Shown: piece after piece, positions 8,351 through 16,722 of the stretch
How the letters are laid out: each line of letters begins with the position of its first letter
Numbering within the stretch: the first letter of the stretch is position 1
Origin: Ruminococcus flavefaciens
Lineage (GTDB): Bacteria > Bacillota > Clostridia > Oscillospirales > Ruminococcaceae
Length of the DNA stretch: 64,000 bases
Assembly (NCBI RefSeq): GCF_900143025.1
Contig: NZ_FRCT01000004.1
Location: forward strand, 232,409-296,408
Direction: 5' to 3'
Notes under the pieces: model-generated
What the model saw: the letters and a program-made list of their open reading frames with translations, nothing else
Told to the model about the DNA's origin: nothing
The model's database searches: none
Program-made: the position numbers and the translations under genes

Positions 8351-8812
8351 CTATTTAATGTTCAGCTTCATCGGTGTGAATGGTGATTTTTTATCCTCGA
8401 AGCCAAGCTTCTTATAAAGCGGATATCCGTCATTGGAAGCCTGAAGCTCGATATAGTCAAGCTCCATAGTCTTAGCGTCCTTGATAAGGAGTTCCATAAG
8501 CTCTGTAGCTATTCCCTGTCGGCGGTAGTCCGCATCGGTAAACACATTGAGTACCGTTCCTACTCGTCCTCTCGGGAAATTCGGGTTTGGCGGCATCTCC
8601 CTTACTGTAAGGAAAGCCGAGCCAACCAGCTTTCCGCCGTCCTCTGCAAGATAAGCAAAGAGGTCACAGTTAAGGTGATCCGCGTAATACCGCGGAAGCC
8701 TTGCCTTTATTTTTGCAGCCTCGGCATCTGTCATTTCGGGAAAGTCCTCACGAAGATACTTAATGCGTATGTCCGCAAGTCCCGAGGCATTCTGCGCTCT
8801 GAATATATTCAT
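8351..8812 (-). CDS. GNAT family N-acetyltransferase
   Basis: An acetyl-CoA-dependent acetyltransferase of about 153 residues. The acetyl-CoA loop is RRQGIATELMELL, followed by ASNDGYPLYKKLGF, both classic GNAT segments. I use ATG 8812, which follows AGGTGAT; a GTG at 8821 overlaps the upstream stop. The substrate is unknown. Because it lies in a polyamine cluster, a diamine or spermidine N-acetyltransferase is possible, but nothing in the motifs proves it. Confidence 0.85.
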   Translation of the reverse strand: MNIFRAQNASGLADIRIKYLREDFPEMTDAEAAKIKARLPRYYADHLNCDLFAYLAEDGGKLVGSAFLTVREMPPNPNFPRGRVGTVLNVFTDADYRRQGIATELMELLIKDAKTMELDYIELQASNDGYPLYKKLGFEDKKSPFTPMKLNIK

Positions 8813-8817
8813 TTTTA

Positions 8818-9408
8818 TCACCTGTAGTCGTCATTCGGATCTTCAGCATCTTCATCGCTGACGTTTGTTATATATACGTTATTCTGCGATCTTTTCTTCA
8901 TTGCTGCACATACCGCGATCACAGCTATAGCAACAACTGCAAGCGGTACTATTATTATCACGAGCCAGAAGATCGAAAATTCGTGTTCTATATCCTTAAA
9001 GACCTTGTTTCGGTTGTATTCGGGATCGTACATCTTACCGGGGTCACCTTCGGATATCTTCACCTCAACCTTTTCGCCCACCTTATATTTTATTATGTTT
9101 GAGCTTACACTGCCCTCAACGTTATAGGTCCTGCCGTTGTATTCGTACTGATAAACAGGCGTATAGACTATAGATCTGCTGTCCTCAGTGACCTTTTCAT
9201 GCTCACGGTTCTCGGATATGACAGCTGTTACAGATACGTTGTATATTGAAGTATCCTGCTTGACTGCGCCGTTTATCAAATTCTTTATTGCCACAAATGC
9301 CAGACCTGCAACAATGCCGAAAAATATCACGACAGCAGCGATAATAGCTCCAAGCTTCACGGCAACGCCTCTGTTATTTGGCTCATATCCATTGGAATTG
9401 TTATCCAT
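8818..9408 (-). CDS. DUF3592 membrane protein D
   Basis: This 196-residue protein has a span at about 18-38, a DUF3592-like core (YTPVYQYEYNGRTY, VEVKISEGDPGKMY), a second span near 145-170, and an acidic tail ending EDPNDDYR. It is the longest and most divergent of the four paralogues. It lies 12 bp after agmatinase and overlaps the start region of the GNAT gene. No function is known. Confidence 0.75.
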   Translation of the reverse strand: MDNNSNGYEPNNRGVAVKLGAIIAAVVIFFGIVAGLAFVAIKNLINGAVKQDTSIYNVSVTAVISENREHEKVTEDSRSIVYTPVYQYEYNGRTYNVEGSVSSNIIKYKVGEKVEVKISEGDPGKMYDPEYNRNKVFKDIEHEFSIFWLVIIIVPLAVVAIAVIAVCAAMKKRSQNNVYITNVSDEDAEDPNDDYR

Positions 9409-9420
9409 TCACTGCACCTC

Positions 9421-10272
9421 TTATGAAAGGGCAAGAAGCATTTCTCTTATGATCTTGCAGGCAACTGCTGTAGAAACTCCGCTCTGATCGTAAACAGGGC
9501 TGAGCTCATTCACATCACAGCCAACGATATTGAGCTTGCTGCAAACAAGAGTTACAGCCTTTCTCAGCTCATCGAAGGTGACTCCTCCAGCCTCGGGAGT
9601 TCCCGTCCCCGGGAATATGGACGGGTCAAGCACATCAAGGTCAAGTGTGAAGTAAACATTCCTGCCCTTGAGCTTTTCAACTACCTCCTCAAGTCCGTCG
9701 AAGCTGAATTTATGCATCTCCGTATGCTCGTCCGCAAAGTAGAATTCCTCGCGGTCGCCGCTGCGGATACCGAACTGGAAGATATGGTCATCGCCAACAA
9801 GTTCATGACAGCGTCTTAATACACAGGCGTGAGAGAGCTTCTGACCGAGATAATCGTCGCGCAGGTCTGCATGAGCGTCAAAGTGAACGATATAAAGGTC
9901 ATCGTACTTTTCCTTCACAGCCATTACAGAGCCGAGAGTAACAAGGTGCTCGCCGCCTATCATAAACGGGATTTTTTCATCTGCAAGTATAATATCCGCA
10001 CGGTCAGTTATATCGGCTATGACGCTTTCAGTGCTTCCGAAGGGGAGCTCTAAATCTCCGCTGTCAAAATAGCTGTAATCCGTCATATCCTTGTTCTGGT
10101 AAGGACTGTAGGTCTCGATACCGAAGCTTTCATTTCTTATTGCCGAAGGAGCAAAACGAGTACCGGGACGAAAACTTGTAGTGCCGTCAAAGCCTGCACC
10201 GAAAAGGACTACCTTAGCGTCATCGTATTCAGCATCGCAGGCGATAAAGGTCTGTATATTCTTATTCAACAT
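9421..10272 (-). CDS. speB: Agmatinase / ureohydrolase
   Basis: This di-manganese ureohydrolase splits agmatine into putrescine and urea, or aminopropylagmatine into spermidine. The metal ligands are visible in GGEHLVTLG, HFDAHADLRDDY and TLDLDVLDPS, and the length of 283 residues fits. It overlaps speE by 11 bp, implying translational coupling. With speA, speD and speE upstream it can complete spermidine synthesis from arginine. The motif GTGTPEAGG is usual in agmatinases. Confidence 0.93.
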   Translation of the reverse strand: MLNKNIQTFIACDAEYDDAKVVLFGAGFDGTTSFRPGTRFAPSAIRNESFGIETYSPYQNKDMTDYSYFDSGDLELPFGSTESVIADITDRADIILADEKIPFMIGGEHLVTLGSVMAVKEKYDDLYIVHFDAHADLRDDYLGQKLSHACVLRRCHELVGDDHIFQFGIRSGDREEFYFADEHTEMHKFSFDGLEEVVEKLKGRNVYFTLDLDVLDPSIFPGTGTPEAGGVTFDELRKAVTLVCSKLNIVGCDVNELSPVYDQSGVSTAVACKIIREMLLALS

Positions 10273-11113
10273 CTTTGAGAAGCTCCTCTACATAGCACGG
10301 AAGTGCAAATGCACCTACGTGAAGTCTTGGATTATAGTATCTGGTCTTTAAGCCCAGCATACTCCATTTTGTGCCGTTATAATCATTGGTGGGGTGATAC
10401 TTCTTTGAAGCAAAGCCAAAAAGCCAGTGTCCCGACGGATAAGTAGGGATATGTGCCTGATAAACCTTGCTTATGGGGAAGCTCTCCACAATGCGCTTGT
10501 GCGAACGCTGCATAGCTGCTGCGTCCTCGTCATAGAAAGGACTTTCATGCTGATTTACCATGATACCGTCCTCACGGAGTGCCTTGAAGCAGCTTCCGTA
10601 GAACTCCTTTGTGAAAAGTCCCTCTCCCGGACCGAAGGGGTCTGTGGAGTCAACGATTATAACGTCGTATTTATCTGTACAGCGGCGAATGAACTTAACG
10701 CCGTCCTCATAGTAAACATGAACTCTCGGGTCATCAAAGCGGCAGGCTGTTGTAGGGAGGTACTTCTTGCAGACCTCAACAACAAGCTCATCTATCTCAA
10801 CAAGGTCGATATTCTCGACAGAGGGATAGCGTGTGAGCTCGCGGACAACACCGCCGTCGCCTGCGCCTATAACAAGTATATTCTTAGGATTTGGGTGAAC
10901 AGCCATAGGCACATGGGTTATCATCTCGTGGTAGATGAATTCGTCCTTTTCCGTCAGCATCATATAGCCGTCAAGAGTAAGAAAACGTCCGAACTCCTTT
11001 GAGTCGAAAATATCTATGCGCTGAAACTCGCTGTTTCCGCTGTAAATCTGATGATCCACCTTTATTGAAAACTTAACATTCGGAGTATGTCTCTCCGTGA
11101 ACCATAATTCCAT
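10262..11113 (-). CDS. speE: Spermidine synthase (aminopropyltransferase)
   Basis: The enzyme transfers the aminopropyl group of decarboxylated SAM to putrescine or a related amine such as agmatine. From ATG 11113 it is 283 residues and begins ELWFTERHTP. It shows the nucleotide motif VIGAGDGGVVREL, the acidic DLVEIDE, and the catalytic-site DSTDPFGPGEGLF. The start follows AGGAG with 7-bp spacing; a longer frame to 11182 runs into a repeat. Position next to speB suggests either putrescine or aminopropylagmatine as the route to spermidine. Confidence 0.93.
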   Translation of the reverse strand: MELWFTERHTPNVKFSIKVDHQIYSGNSEFQRIDIFDSKEFGRFLTLDGYMMLTEKDEFIYHEMITHVPMAVHPNPKNILVIGAGDGGVVRELTRYPSVENIDLVEIDELVVEVCKKYLPTTACRFDDPRVHVYYEDGVKFIRRCTDKYDVIIVDSTDPFGPGEGLFTKEFYGSCFKALREDGIMVNQHESPFYDEDAAAMQRSHKRIVESFPISKVYQAHIPTYPSGHWLFGFASKKYHPTNDYNGTKWSMLGLKTRYYNPRLHVGAFALPCYVEELLKDVE

Positions 11114-11159
11114 ACTATACCTCCTATAGATAAAAATACAGCATAGCTGTATTTTTACC

Positions 11160-11276
11160 TGAGCCGTTAGCAATAAGCCCATAAACTGATTGTAGGGGCA
11201 GATGCCTACATCCGCCCGCTAAATGATGAAAATTAATCGGGGCGATGTGGGCATCGCCCCCTACAAAGCCGTTATA
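11160..11276. repeat. Inverted pair of GTAG-flanked hairpins
   Basis: This gap of about 115 bp inside the polyamine cluster begins TGAGCCGTTAGC. A GTAGGGGC unit lies near 11191, and an opposed unit GGGGCGATG...CATCGCCCC-CTAC is at 11239-11264. The head-to-head pairing resembles the BIME arrangement of REP elements. It separates speE from the upstream membrane protein gene. Confidence 0.75.
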
Positions 11277-11277
11277 T

Positions 11278-11772
11278 TTATTTTCTGTCAGCAGGAGGAC
11301 CGCCAGCAGGAGGTCCTGACACACCATTCTTCTTCATAACGAATTTAAGGAATATAGGTGTTACGATGAAGATGACGATATATGCAGCAATAAGGCTGAT
11401 TATAAGTGACTTGATAAACACAGGTACGAACGGCATCTTCTGACCGTGTGAGGTAGCCTGCTTGTAAGCCATGAACACCATTGAGAATGTAAGAATAGGT
11501 GTATAGATAAAGTCTGATACCAGTGTAGAAAGGAGTCTTGCAGGAAGGCTGTGCGGCTGAAGGTTGCATTTGCTCACGAGACCGTCCTCAACCTTTTTCA
11601 TTGGAACTATCATACCTATAATAAAGCTTATGATCGTGCTTATTACGAAGCTTATAAGGAATGCGGGCACTGTGAAATGTCCTGATGAGAGCGTACCTAT
11701 AAGCGAAAGGCAGAAACTGAGCGTAACCGCCATAAGTATATTCATCTGTAATCCTATCTTCTTCATATTCAT
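11278..11772 (-). CDS. DUF2798-like membrane protein
   Basis: The 164 residues have about four hydrophobic spans and a short Gly/Pro tail (SGPPAGGPPADRK). The pattern resembles the DUF2798 family of small membrane proteins, whose function is unknown. A good AGGAGG precedes ATG 11772. It lies between the arginine decarboxylase and spermidine synthase genes, so a role in polyamine transport or membrane adaptation is possible but not shown. Confidence 0.65.
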   Translation of the reverse strand: MNMKKIGLQMNILMAVTLSFCLSLIGTLSSGHFTVPAFLISFVISTIISFIIGMIVPMKKVEDGLVSKCNLQPHSLPARLLSTLVSDFIYTPILTFSMVFMAYKQATSHGQKMPFVPVFIKSLIISLIAAYIVIFIVTPIFLKFVMKKNGVSGPPAGGPPADRK

Positions 11773-11827
11773 AAAAATATCCTCCTAAAAATTAATACCC
11801 CATTGCTTTAAAACTGATTTATACCCC

Positions 11828-13279
11828 TTATATATCAAGGACATTCAGCCTTTCGATGCTGAGGTCCTCGGTTCCCGTCATCTGACAGCCCTTTTCCTTG
11901 GCATACTTTATATACTCGATTATTTCGGGAGTAATAAGCTCTCCGGGAGCGAGTATCGGTATTCCGGGCGGATAGCACATTACGAATTCGCTGCAAACCT
12001 CCCCTGCTGTCTCATCGAGTGGAAGTGAACGCTTTGTGGAGTAGAACGCCTTTCGCGGAGTTTCCGCAACAACAGGGCTGATATACTCCTGTGTGAGCAT
12101 ATTTGCTTCACTTTTGCCAAAACGCCGCTTTATCTCGGCTAAAGCACTGATAAGGCGCTCGATATCGCGTTTTCTGTCGCCTACGGAGATGTAAGCCAGC
12201 ACATTGCCGATATCGCCGAATTCTATCTGTATATCGTACTCGTCGCGGAGAAGGTCATAGACCTCGATACCTGCAAGTCCGATAGGCAGAGTGTAGATAC
12301 TCAGCTTTGACACATCGAAATCGTAAATACTGTCGCCGTTGATAAGCTCACGGGAATAAGCGTAATAGCCGCCTATCTCGTTTATCTCCGAGCGTGCGTA
12401 CTCAGCCATTTCCACAGTCTGAGCAAATATCTCCCGTCCGCCGAGAGCAAGTCTCTTTCTGGAAATATCAAGGCTTGAAAGTAGCAGATAAGAAGCACTT
12501 GTGGTCTGTGTAAGGTTTATCACCTGACGCATATAGTCGGAATTGATATTCTTTCCCATAAGCAGGAAAGAGCTCTGTGTAAGGCTTCCCCCCGACTTAT
12601 GCATACTTACCGACGCACAGTCTGCCCCTGCCGCCATAGCAGTCACGGGGAAGTTCTCGCCGAAGTAGAAATGAGTACCGTGAGCCTCGTCCACCAGTAC
12701 GAGCATACCGTGAGCGTGAGCAAGCTCTGTAATTTTCTTCAAGTCAGAGCATATACCGTAGTATGTCGGATTATTGACCATTATAGCCTTAGCATCGGGA
12801 TTATCGAGTATAGCCTGCTCCACCTGAGCCACCGACATACCCAGTGCGATGCCCAGCTTGTGGTTCACATCGGGATTTACATAAACGGGAACAGCTCCCG
12901 TGAGGATTATCGCATTTATCGCGCTCCTGTGTACATTTCGGGGCATGATTATCTTGTCGCCCTCCTTGCAGGCGTACATTATCATGCTCTGGACCGCAGA
13001 GGTAGTTCCGCCCACCATAAAGAAGGCATGAGCCGCACCGAAGGCTTCTGCCGCCAGCATTTCCGCGTCCTTGATAACGGAAACGGGGTGACACAGGTTA
13101 TCCAGCGGCTTCATGGAGTTTACATCAACATTCATGCAGTCCTCGCCGAGAAACTCGGTAAGCTCCATATTTCCCCTGCCGCGCTTGTGACCCGGCACAT
13201 CGAAGGGCACTACTCTCATGCGTCGGAATTTTCTCAATGCCTCATATATAGGGGCATTTACCTGGGAAAGCTCAGCCAT
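11828..13279 (-). CDS. speA: Arginine decarboxylase, Orn/Lys/Arg decarboxylase class I fold
   Basis: This PLP enzyme has 483 residues. The PLP lysine lies in [15 protein letters not shown], preceded by [11 protein letters not shown], and the C-terminal domain contains [12 protein letters not shown]. Size and motifs match Bacillus SpeA, which makes agmatine from arginine; lysine or ornithine decarboxylation cannot be excluded from sequence alone. A downstream agmatinase gene supports arginine as substrate. It overlaps speD by 8 bp. Confidence 0.88.
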   Translation of the reverse strand: MAELSQVNAPIYEALRKFRRMRVVPFDVPGHKRGRGNMELTEFLGEDCMNVDVNSMKPLDNLCHPVSVIKDAEMLAAEAFGAAHAFFMVGGTTSAVQSMIMYACKEGDKIIMPRNVHRSAINAIILTGAVPVYVNPDVNHKLGIALGMSVAQVEQAILDNPDAKAIMVNNPTYYGICSDLKKITELAHAHGMLVLVDEAHGTHFYFGENFPVTAMAAGADCASVSMHKSGGSLTQSSFLLMGKNINSDYMRQVINLTQTTSASYLLLSSLDISRKRLALGGREIFAQTVEMAEYARSEINEIGGYYAYSRELINGDSIYDFDVSKLSIYTLPIGLAGIEVYDLLRDEYDIQIEFGDIGNVLAYISVGDRKRDIERLISALAEIKRRFGKSEANMLTQEYISPVVAETPRKAFYSTKRSLPLDETAGEVCSEFVMCYPPGIPILAPGELITPEIIEYIKYAKEKGCQMTGTEDLSIERLNVLDI

Positions 13280-14042
13280 TTCCGAACACGTTCCTTCCGC
13301 TGAAAATTTCTATCATCTCCCGCTGGAGCGCATTGGTTATCTCAAGTCTGCGCCTCGGCGGAAGCTCGTTCACATCTGTATTGAACAGATAGTTCTGGAG
13401 ATCAAGCTCCTTTATAAGCATCTTTGTGTGGAACATATTAGCCTGATAGACATTTATATCCACAGCATCGTATTTATCAAGTATCTTTTCATCGATATAA
13501 TTCTGTATAGAAGTTATATCGTGGTCGATAAAGAGCTTTTCGCCGTCAAGATTACGGGTAAAGCCTCTTACTCTGTAATCCATTGTGATTATATCCGAAT
13601 CAAAGCTTCCGATAAGATAGTCAAGAGCGGTAAGAGGAGTTATCTTGCCGCAGGTGGCAACATCTATATCCACACGGAAAGTGGCGATAGATGTATCGGG
13701 GTGAAATTCGGGATAGGTATGCACGGTAACATGGCTCTTGTCAAGGTGAGCCACAGTTTCCGTACCGCCCGCCGGTATCATGGTATCATCGGCGATAAGG
13801 AAGGTAGCCGATGCGCCCTGCGGGTCATAGTCCTGACGGGAAACGCTGAGCACCTGTGCTCCTATCATCTCGGTTACATGAGTCATTATATCGGTTATAC
13901 GCTCAGAATTGTACTGCTCGTCAACATAGGCGATATACTCCTGCTGAGAGCGTGCTGTCTTTGCATAACAGACATCATATATATTAAAGCTAAGTGATTT
14001 AGTCAGGTTGTTGAACCCATAAAGCTTGAGTTTATTCTCCAT
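13272..14042 (-). CDS. speD: S-adenosylmethionine decarboxylase proenzyme
   Basis: This self-cleaving pyruvoyl enzyme supplies the aminopropyl donor for SpeE. The 256 residues fit the larger SpeD class found in E. coli rather than the short 120-residue class. The processing serine lies in [13 protein letters not shown], and the fold continues with [29 protein letters not shown]. It is the first gene of the polyamine cluster and begins only 18 bp after an intrinsic terminator in a structured leader, so premature termination probably controls it. Confidence 0.93.
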   Translation of the reverse strand: MENKLKLYGFNNLTKSLSFNIYDVCYAKTARSQQEYIAYVDEQYNSERITDIMTHVTEMIGAQVLSVSRQDYDPQGASATFLIADDTMIPAGGTETVAHLDKSHVTVHTYPEFHPDTSIATFRVDIDVATCGKITPLTALDYLIGSFDSDIITMDYRVRGFTRNLDGEKLFIDHDITSIQNYIDEKILDKYDAVDINVYQANMFHTKMLIKELDLQNYLFNTDVNELPPRRRLEITNALQREMIEIFSGRNVFGNG

Positions 14043-14059
14043 AATACCACACCTTTAAA

Positions 14060-14100
14060 CAAAAAATGCACACAAAAGACCTTACCAGCCATTGTGTGCA
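14060..14100 (-). terminator. Attenuator terminator before speD
   Basis: On the minus strand the arms TGCACACAA and TTGTGTGCA close a 16-nt loop and are followed by six T. It ends about 18 bp before the speD start codon, so transcription from the leader promoter must read through it to express the cluster. Confidence 0.85.
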
Positions 14101-14368
14101 TGAAATATCACTGCGGTGCGCAGAAACTTCATTTACGGTTTCAGAGTCTATACAAGCAAGTACTACCTTTTACTACTCTTATTGACCTTTCACAAGCTGA
14201 TGAGAACTTATAAAAACTTTATCGACGCACAGTCGAATCAATAAGGCAACAGAAGTTGCCAGCCGAAAAATCGGCGGTCGGCATTTGACCCGGCTGTCCG
14301 TATGGCCTCGACTCCGAAAAGGAGTGGTCAATAGTCTTGCTCCGAAACCTAAGCTTCTTTTGCAATTC
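14101..14368 (-). ncRNA. Structured leader RNA upstream of speD
   Basis: A multi-branched fold can be drawn by hand. P1 pairs GGTTTCGGAG (14349-14340) with CTCTGAAACC (14146-14137), using one G-U pair. P2 pairs TATTGACC (14333-14326) with GGTCAATA (14187-14180). Inside are hairpins ACTCC/GGAGT, GCCG/CGGC, GGCAAC/GTTGCC and TCGAC/GTCGA. A terminator follows. I could not match it to SAM-I, SAM-II, SMK, T-box, lysine, cobalamin, M-box or RNase P signatures. It may be a riboswitch for a polyamine-pathway compound, or a free-standing small RNA. Confidence 0.7.
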
Positions 14369-14373
14369 AGTTT

Positions 14374-14402
14374 ATTTTATCATATTTTGAGGTTTTTGTC
14401 AA
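14374..14402 (-). promoter_or_regulatory. Promoter of speD leader and polyamine cluster
   Basis: On the minus strand TTGACA (14402-14397) and TAAAAT (14379-14374) are 17 nt apart. The predicted RNA start is near 14367, a few bases before the leader's first stem. Confidence 0.8.
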
Positions 14403-14451
14403 TACTTAGTACCGTATTTTATCATTGCAATTTCAGTATTTAAACCTGCAT

Positions 14452-14486
14452 AAAAAAAAGACCTCTGATGCATCACAGGTCTTTTT
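14452..14486. terminator. Terminator of the GGDEF gene
   Basis: The stem AAAGACCT...AGGTCTTT has eight T on the minus strand and five T on the plus strand. It ends transcripts coming from the sensor-GGDEF gene that stops at 14660. Confidence 0.75.
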
Positions 14487-14496
14487 CATATAATGT

Positions 14497-14524
14497 GCAA
14501 GGGGCGATGTCCACATCGCCCCCT
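14497..14524. repeat. REP-like hairpin
   Basis: GGGGCGATG-TCCA-CATCGCCCC at 14501-14522 is the same stem family as the copies near 11239 and 31276, here without an attached GTAG. Confidence 0.6.
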
Positions 14525-14566
14525 GACTTCATTAGTATTATTATACAAAACGCAACTCGCAATTTC

Positions 14567-14660
14567 GTTAAAAACATAGAATTAAAAATTTATTTTTTCA
14601 ATAATCAATGGTTTCCCGTTGATTTTTGCCATTTTTCTGCCCCTTTATAGAAAGGTGCTT
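14567..14660. repeat. Shared 3'-flank element, copy 1
   Basis: About 80 bp from the end of the GGDEF gene outward (TTTTTTCAATAATCAATGG, CCGTTG, GCCCC, TATAGAA) recur almost identically at 53878-53975, next to the stop of an unrelated membrane protein gene. It contains a CAATGG/CCGTTG stem followed by T-runs on the plus strand. Confidence 0.7.
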
Positions 14661-16570
14661 TAATTCTTCCTTTGTTTTCTGCGTTTCTGCTTATCCTCAT
14701 ACATTTTTTCATCGGCAAAGCTGATATAGTCGTCGATAGTCTTTCCCTTTTCGGGAACACCGCAGAAAGCGCCCAGACTCGCGCTTACTTCGTAACGCTT
14801 GCCCGATGCGGCATTATATCTTTTGAAATAATCCCGTATATACTCAAAGTACTTTTTGACGCGTTCCTCTGAATAGTCGCCGCAGCCTATGAGCGCATAT
14901 TCATCGCCGCCTATCCTTGCGCATACCTCATTCATACCGCAGCAGGACTGCAAAGCATTAGCAACTACAGTTATAGCGTTATCGCCTTCTATATGTCCGA
15001 AATTATCATTTATCATTTTAAGGCGGTCAAGGTCAACCATTATGACAAGGAGCGTTTCCTGCTCATCGCAGGCTCTGCGGAGTATTCCCTCAGCCATTCT
15101 CTTAAAGCCTTTTCTGTTATATACACCCGTAAGGGTATCACGGATAGAGCTCATAAGAATACGCTGATTCATACTCATAAGCTTAGTGCGTACACGAAGG
15201 TATTCAAGAGCCAGACCTATATTCCTGTTCCACTTTGCAAAGACTCTGCTCTCCACATTGCGGATATCATCAAATCTGAATATAGAATAGCCGAAGCATC
15301 TGTCCATATAATGCAGAGGGAGCAGAAAGAACGCCGAAGGTCCCTCGCAGTATTCTCCCATGAAATCAGGGATAATATCAGCCGAGCGGAACTCCCTGCC
15401 GATAAACTCCGTATGCTTTCTGGTATATATCATCTTTGCTTCCATTATATCTGCATAGCCTTCGCGGATATAGTCATCGTCGTTTTCATTCTCGATGTTG
15501 TCCCAGTTGCGGCAAAGGCAGAGCATATAGGTATCAAGACCTCTTATAGTATAAACAAAGCCGTTGAGCCTTCGTATCAGCCCCTCAAGATTTTCTTCCT
15601 CCATAAGGCTGTCCAGCATACAGCTCTTGTTATAGTAGTCGTCAAACCGTTCTATCCTGTTGCTGAAATCCTCGCCTGTTTTCACGCTGTAAATGGTATT
15701 GCTGCCGCAGCCGCAGGAACGTGCAAGTATAAGCCTGCCGCGCTCCAGTGTATCAAGAGGAGCAGCGTCCTCGCCTGTTATCTTCTTATGAAGTATACAT
15801 ACCGCATTTGCGCCCATTCGTATATTTTCAGGGCATACAGTAGATATGGAAGGTATTTCCAGCACAGCCCTGTTTGAACCGTCATAGCCCGATATCTTGA
15901 AGTCCTCGGGTATCCTGTAGCCGCCCTTTACCATTGAGTTGCACAGACTTCTTGCCATCTCGTCATTTGCGCATACAACAGCATCGGGGATAGGTCTTTC
16001 TCCCGTAATGAACTGCTTTGCAAGGCGCTGTGACACTATCTTCCAGAAGTCGCCGAAAATAATATCGTCCCCGGCAATTTCCAGCCCGTGCTTTTTCATA
16101 GAGCGTTTATAGCCTTCAAGCCTTGACATAGCAGGAGGACTTCCCTCAGGACCTGTAAGGCAGATTATCTTCTTACAGCCGTGAGCCTCGATGAAATGGT
16201 CTGTCATCTGCTCGAAAAGCTCGGTATCCTCAGCATAAAGGCTGTCGCAGAAATCGAAATCATGGTCGAGAGCCACAACAGGTATACCCCAGTGCGAGAA
16301 TGTCTTCACGAATTTATCAACAAGATTCTGACTTGCAAGATTTCCTGCAAGCAGTATAACTCCGTCTATGACATCGGCTTTTATAAGGGAGAAGATATTT
16401 TCCTCGCCCTGCTGTATAAGTCCGCCGCTGTCCAGATTAAAAGCCATAAGAAATGTGAGCACATCATATCCGAGAGACCTGCACTGCTCGGAAATGCCGA
16501 TAAATATTCTATTCATGTAGCTGTTGAATACATCAGCCGCAATGACTGCTATCGTTCTGCGTTTCTTCAC
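14660..16570 (-). CDS. Periplasmic-binding-protein-like sensor with GGDEF domain
   Basis: This predicted diguanylate cyclase has its own ligand sensor. Residues about 5-290 match a LacI/sugar-binding-protein fold (VIAADVFNSY, CANDEMARSLCNSM, ISGYDGS) but there is no DNA-binding helix and no signal peptide. A middle region with a single Cys-rich turn (ARSCGCGSN) follows, and then a GGDEF domain (RDTLTGVYNRKG ... RIGGDEYALIG). GGDEY keeps the active-site residues. I chose GTG 16570, because the promoter -10 lies at 16613-16608 and an ATG at 16609 would be upstream of the RNA start. The protein at 31812-33989 is its paralogue. Confidence 0.88.
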   Translation of the reverse strand: MKKRRTIAVIAADVFNSYMNRIFIGISEQCRSLGYDVLTFLMAFNLDSGGLIQQGEENIFSLIKADVIDGVILLAGNLASQNLVDKFVKTFSHWGIPVVALDHDFDFCDSLYAEDTELFEQMTDHFIEAHGCKKIICLTGPEGSPPAMSRLEGYKRSMKKHGLEIAGDDIIFGDFWKIVSQRLAKQFITGERPIPDAVVCANDEMARSLCNSMVKGGYRIPEDFKISGYDGSNRAVLEIPSISTVCPENIRMGANAVCILHKKITGEDAAPLDTLERGRLILARSCGCGSNTIYSVKTGEDFSNRIERFDDYYNKSCMLDSLMEEENLEGLIRRLNGFVYTIRGLDTYMLCLCRNWDNIENENDDDYIREGYADIMEAKMIYTRKHTEFIGREFRSADIIPDFMGEYCEGPSAFFLLPLHYMDRCFGYSIFRFDDIRNVESRVFAKWNRNIGLALEYLRVRTKLMSMNQRILMSSIRDTLTGVYNRKGFKRMAEGILRRACDEQETLLVIMVDLDRLKMINDNFGHIEGDNAITVVANALQSCCGMNEVCARIGGDEYALIGCGDYSEERVKKYFEYIRDYFKRYNAASGKRYEVSASLGAFCGVPEKGKTIDDYISFADEKMYEDKQKRRKQRKN

Positions 16571-16607
16571 AACAGATCCCCCTTTCCTGCAATTGAGCCT
16601 TGTATAC

Positions 16608-16671
16608 ATTATACACTAAAAGGCATATTTTTTCAACTCTTTCCAAAGAATTATAAAAAAAATATGCCTTT
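16608..16671 (-). promoter_or_regulatory. Promoter with 15-bp inverted repeat before sensor-GGDEF gene
   Basis: On the minus strand TTGAAA (16636-16631) and TATAAT (16613-16608) are 17 nt apart. A perfect inverted repeat, AAAGGCATATTTTTT (16618-16632) with its complement at 16657-16671, overlaps the -35 box and spacer. It could be an operator or a weak terminator for mutS2. Confidence 0.65.
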
Positions 16672-16722
16672 ATCATATCAGTTATGTTATTGTTTTGCCA
16701 TTATTTTACCATTCTCATGTCA

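Noticed and set aside
14101..14368. SAM riboswitch, T-box or RNase P RNA
   Set aside because: Core conserved words of those families are absent (no GGTGGAGGGA-type SAM-I core, no AGGGTGG T-box bulge, no RNase P P4 segments).
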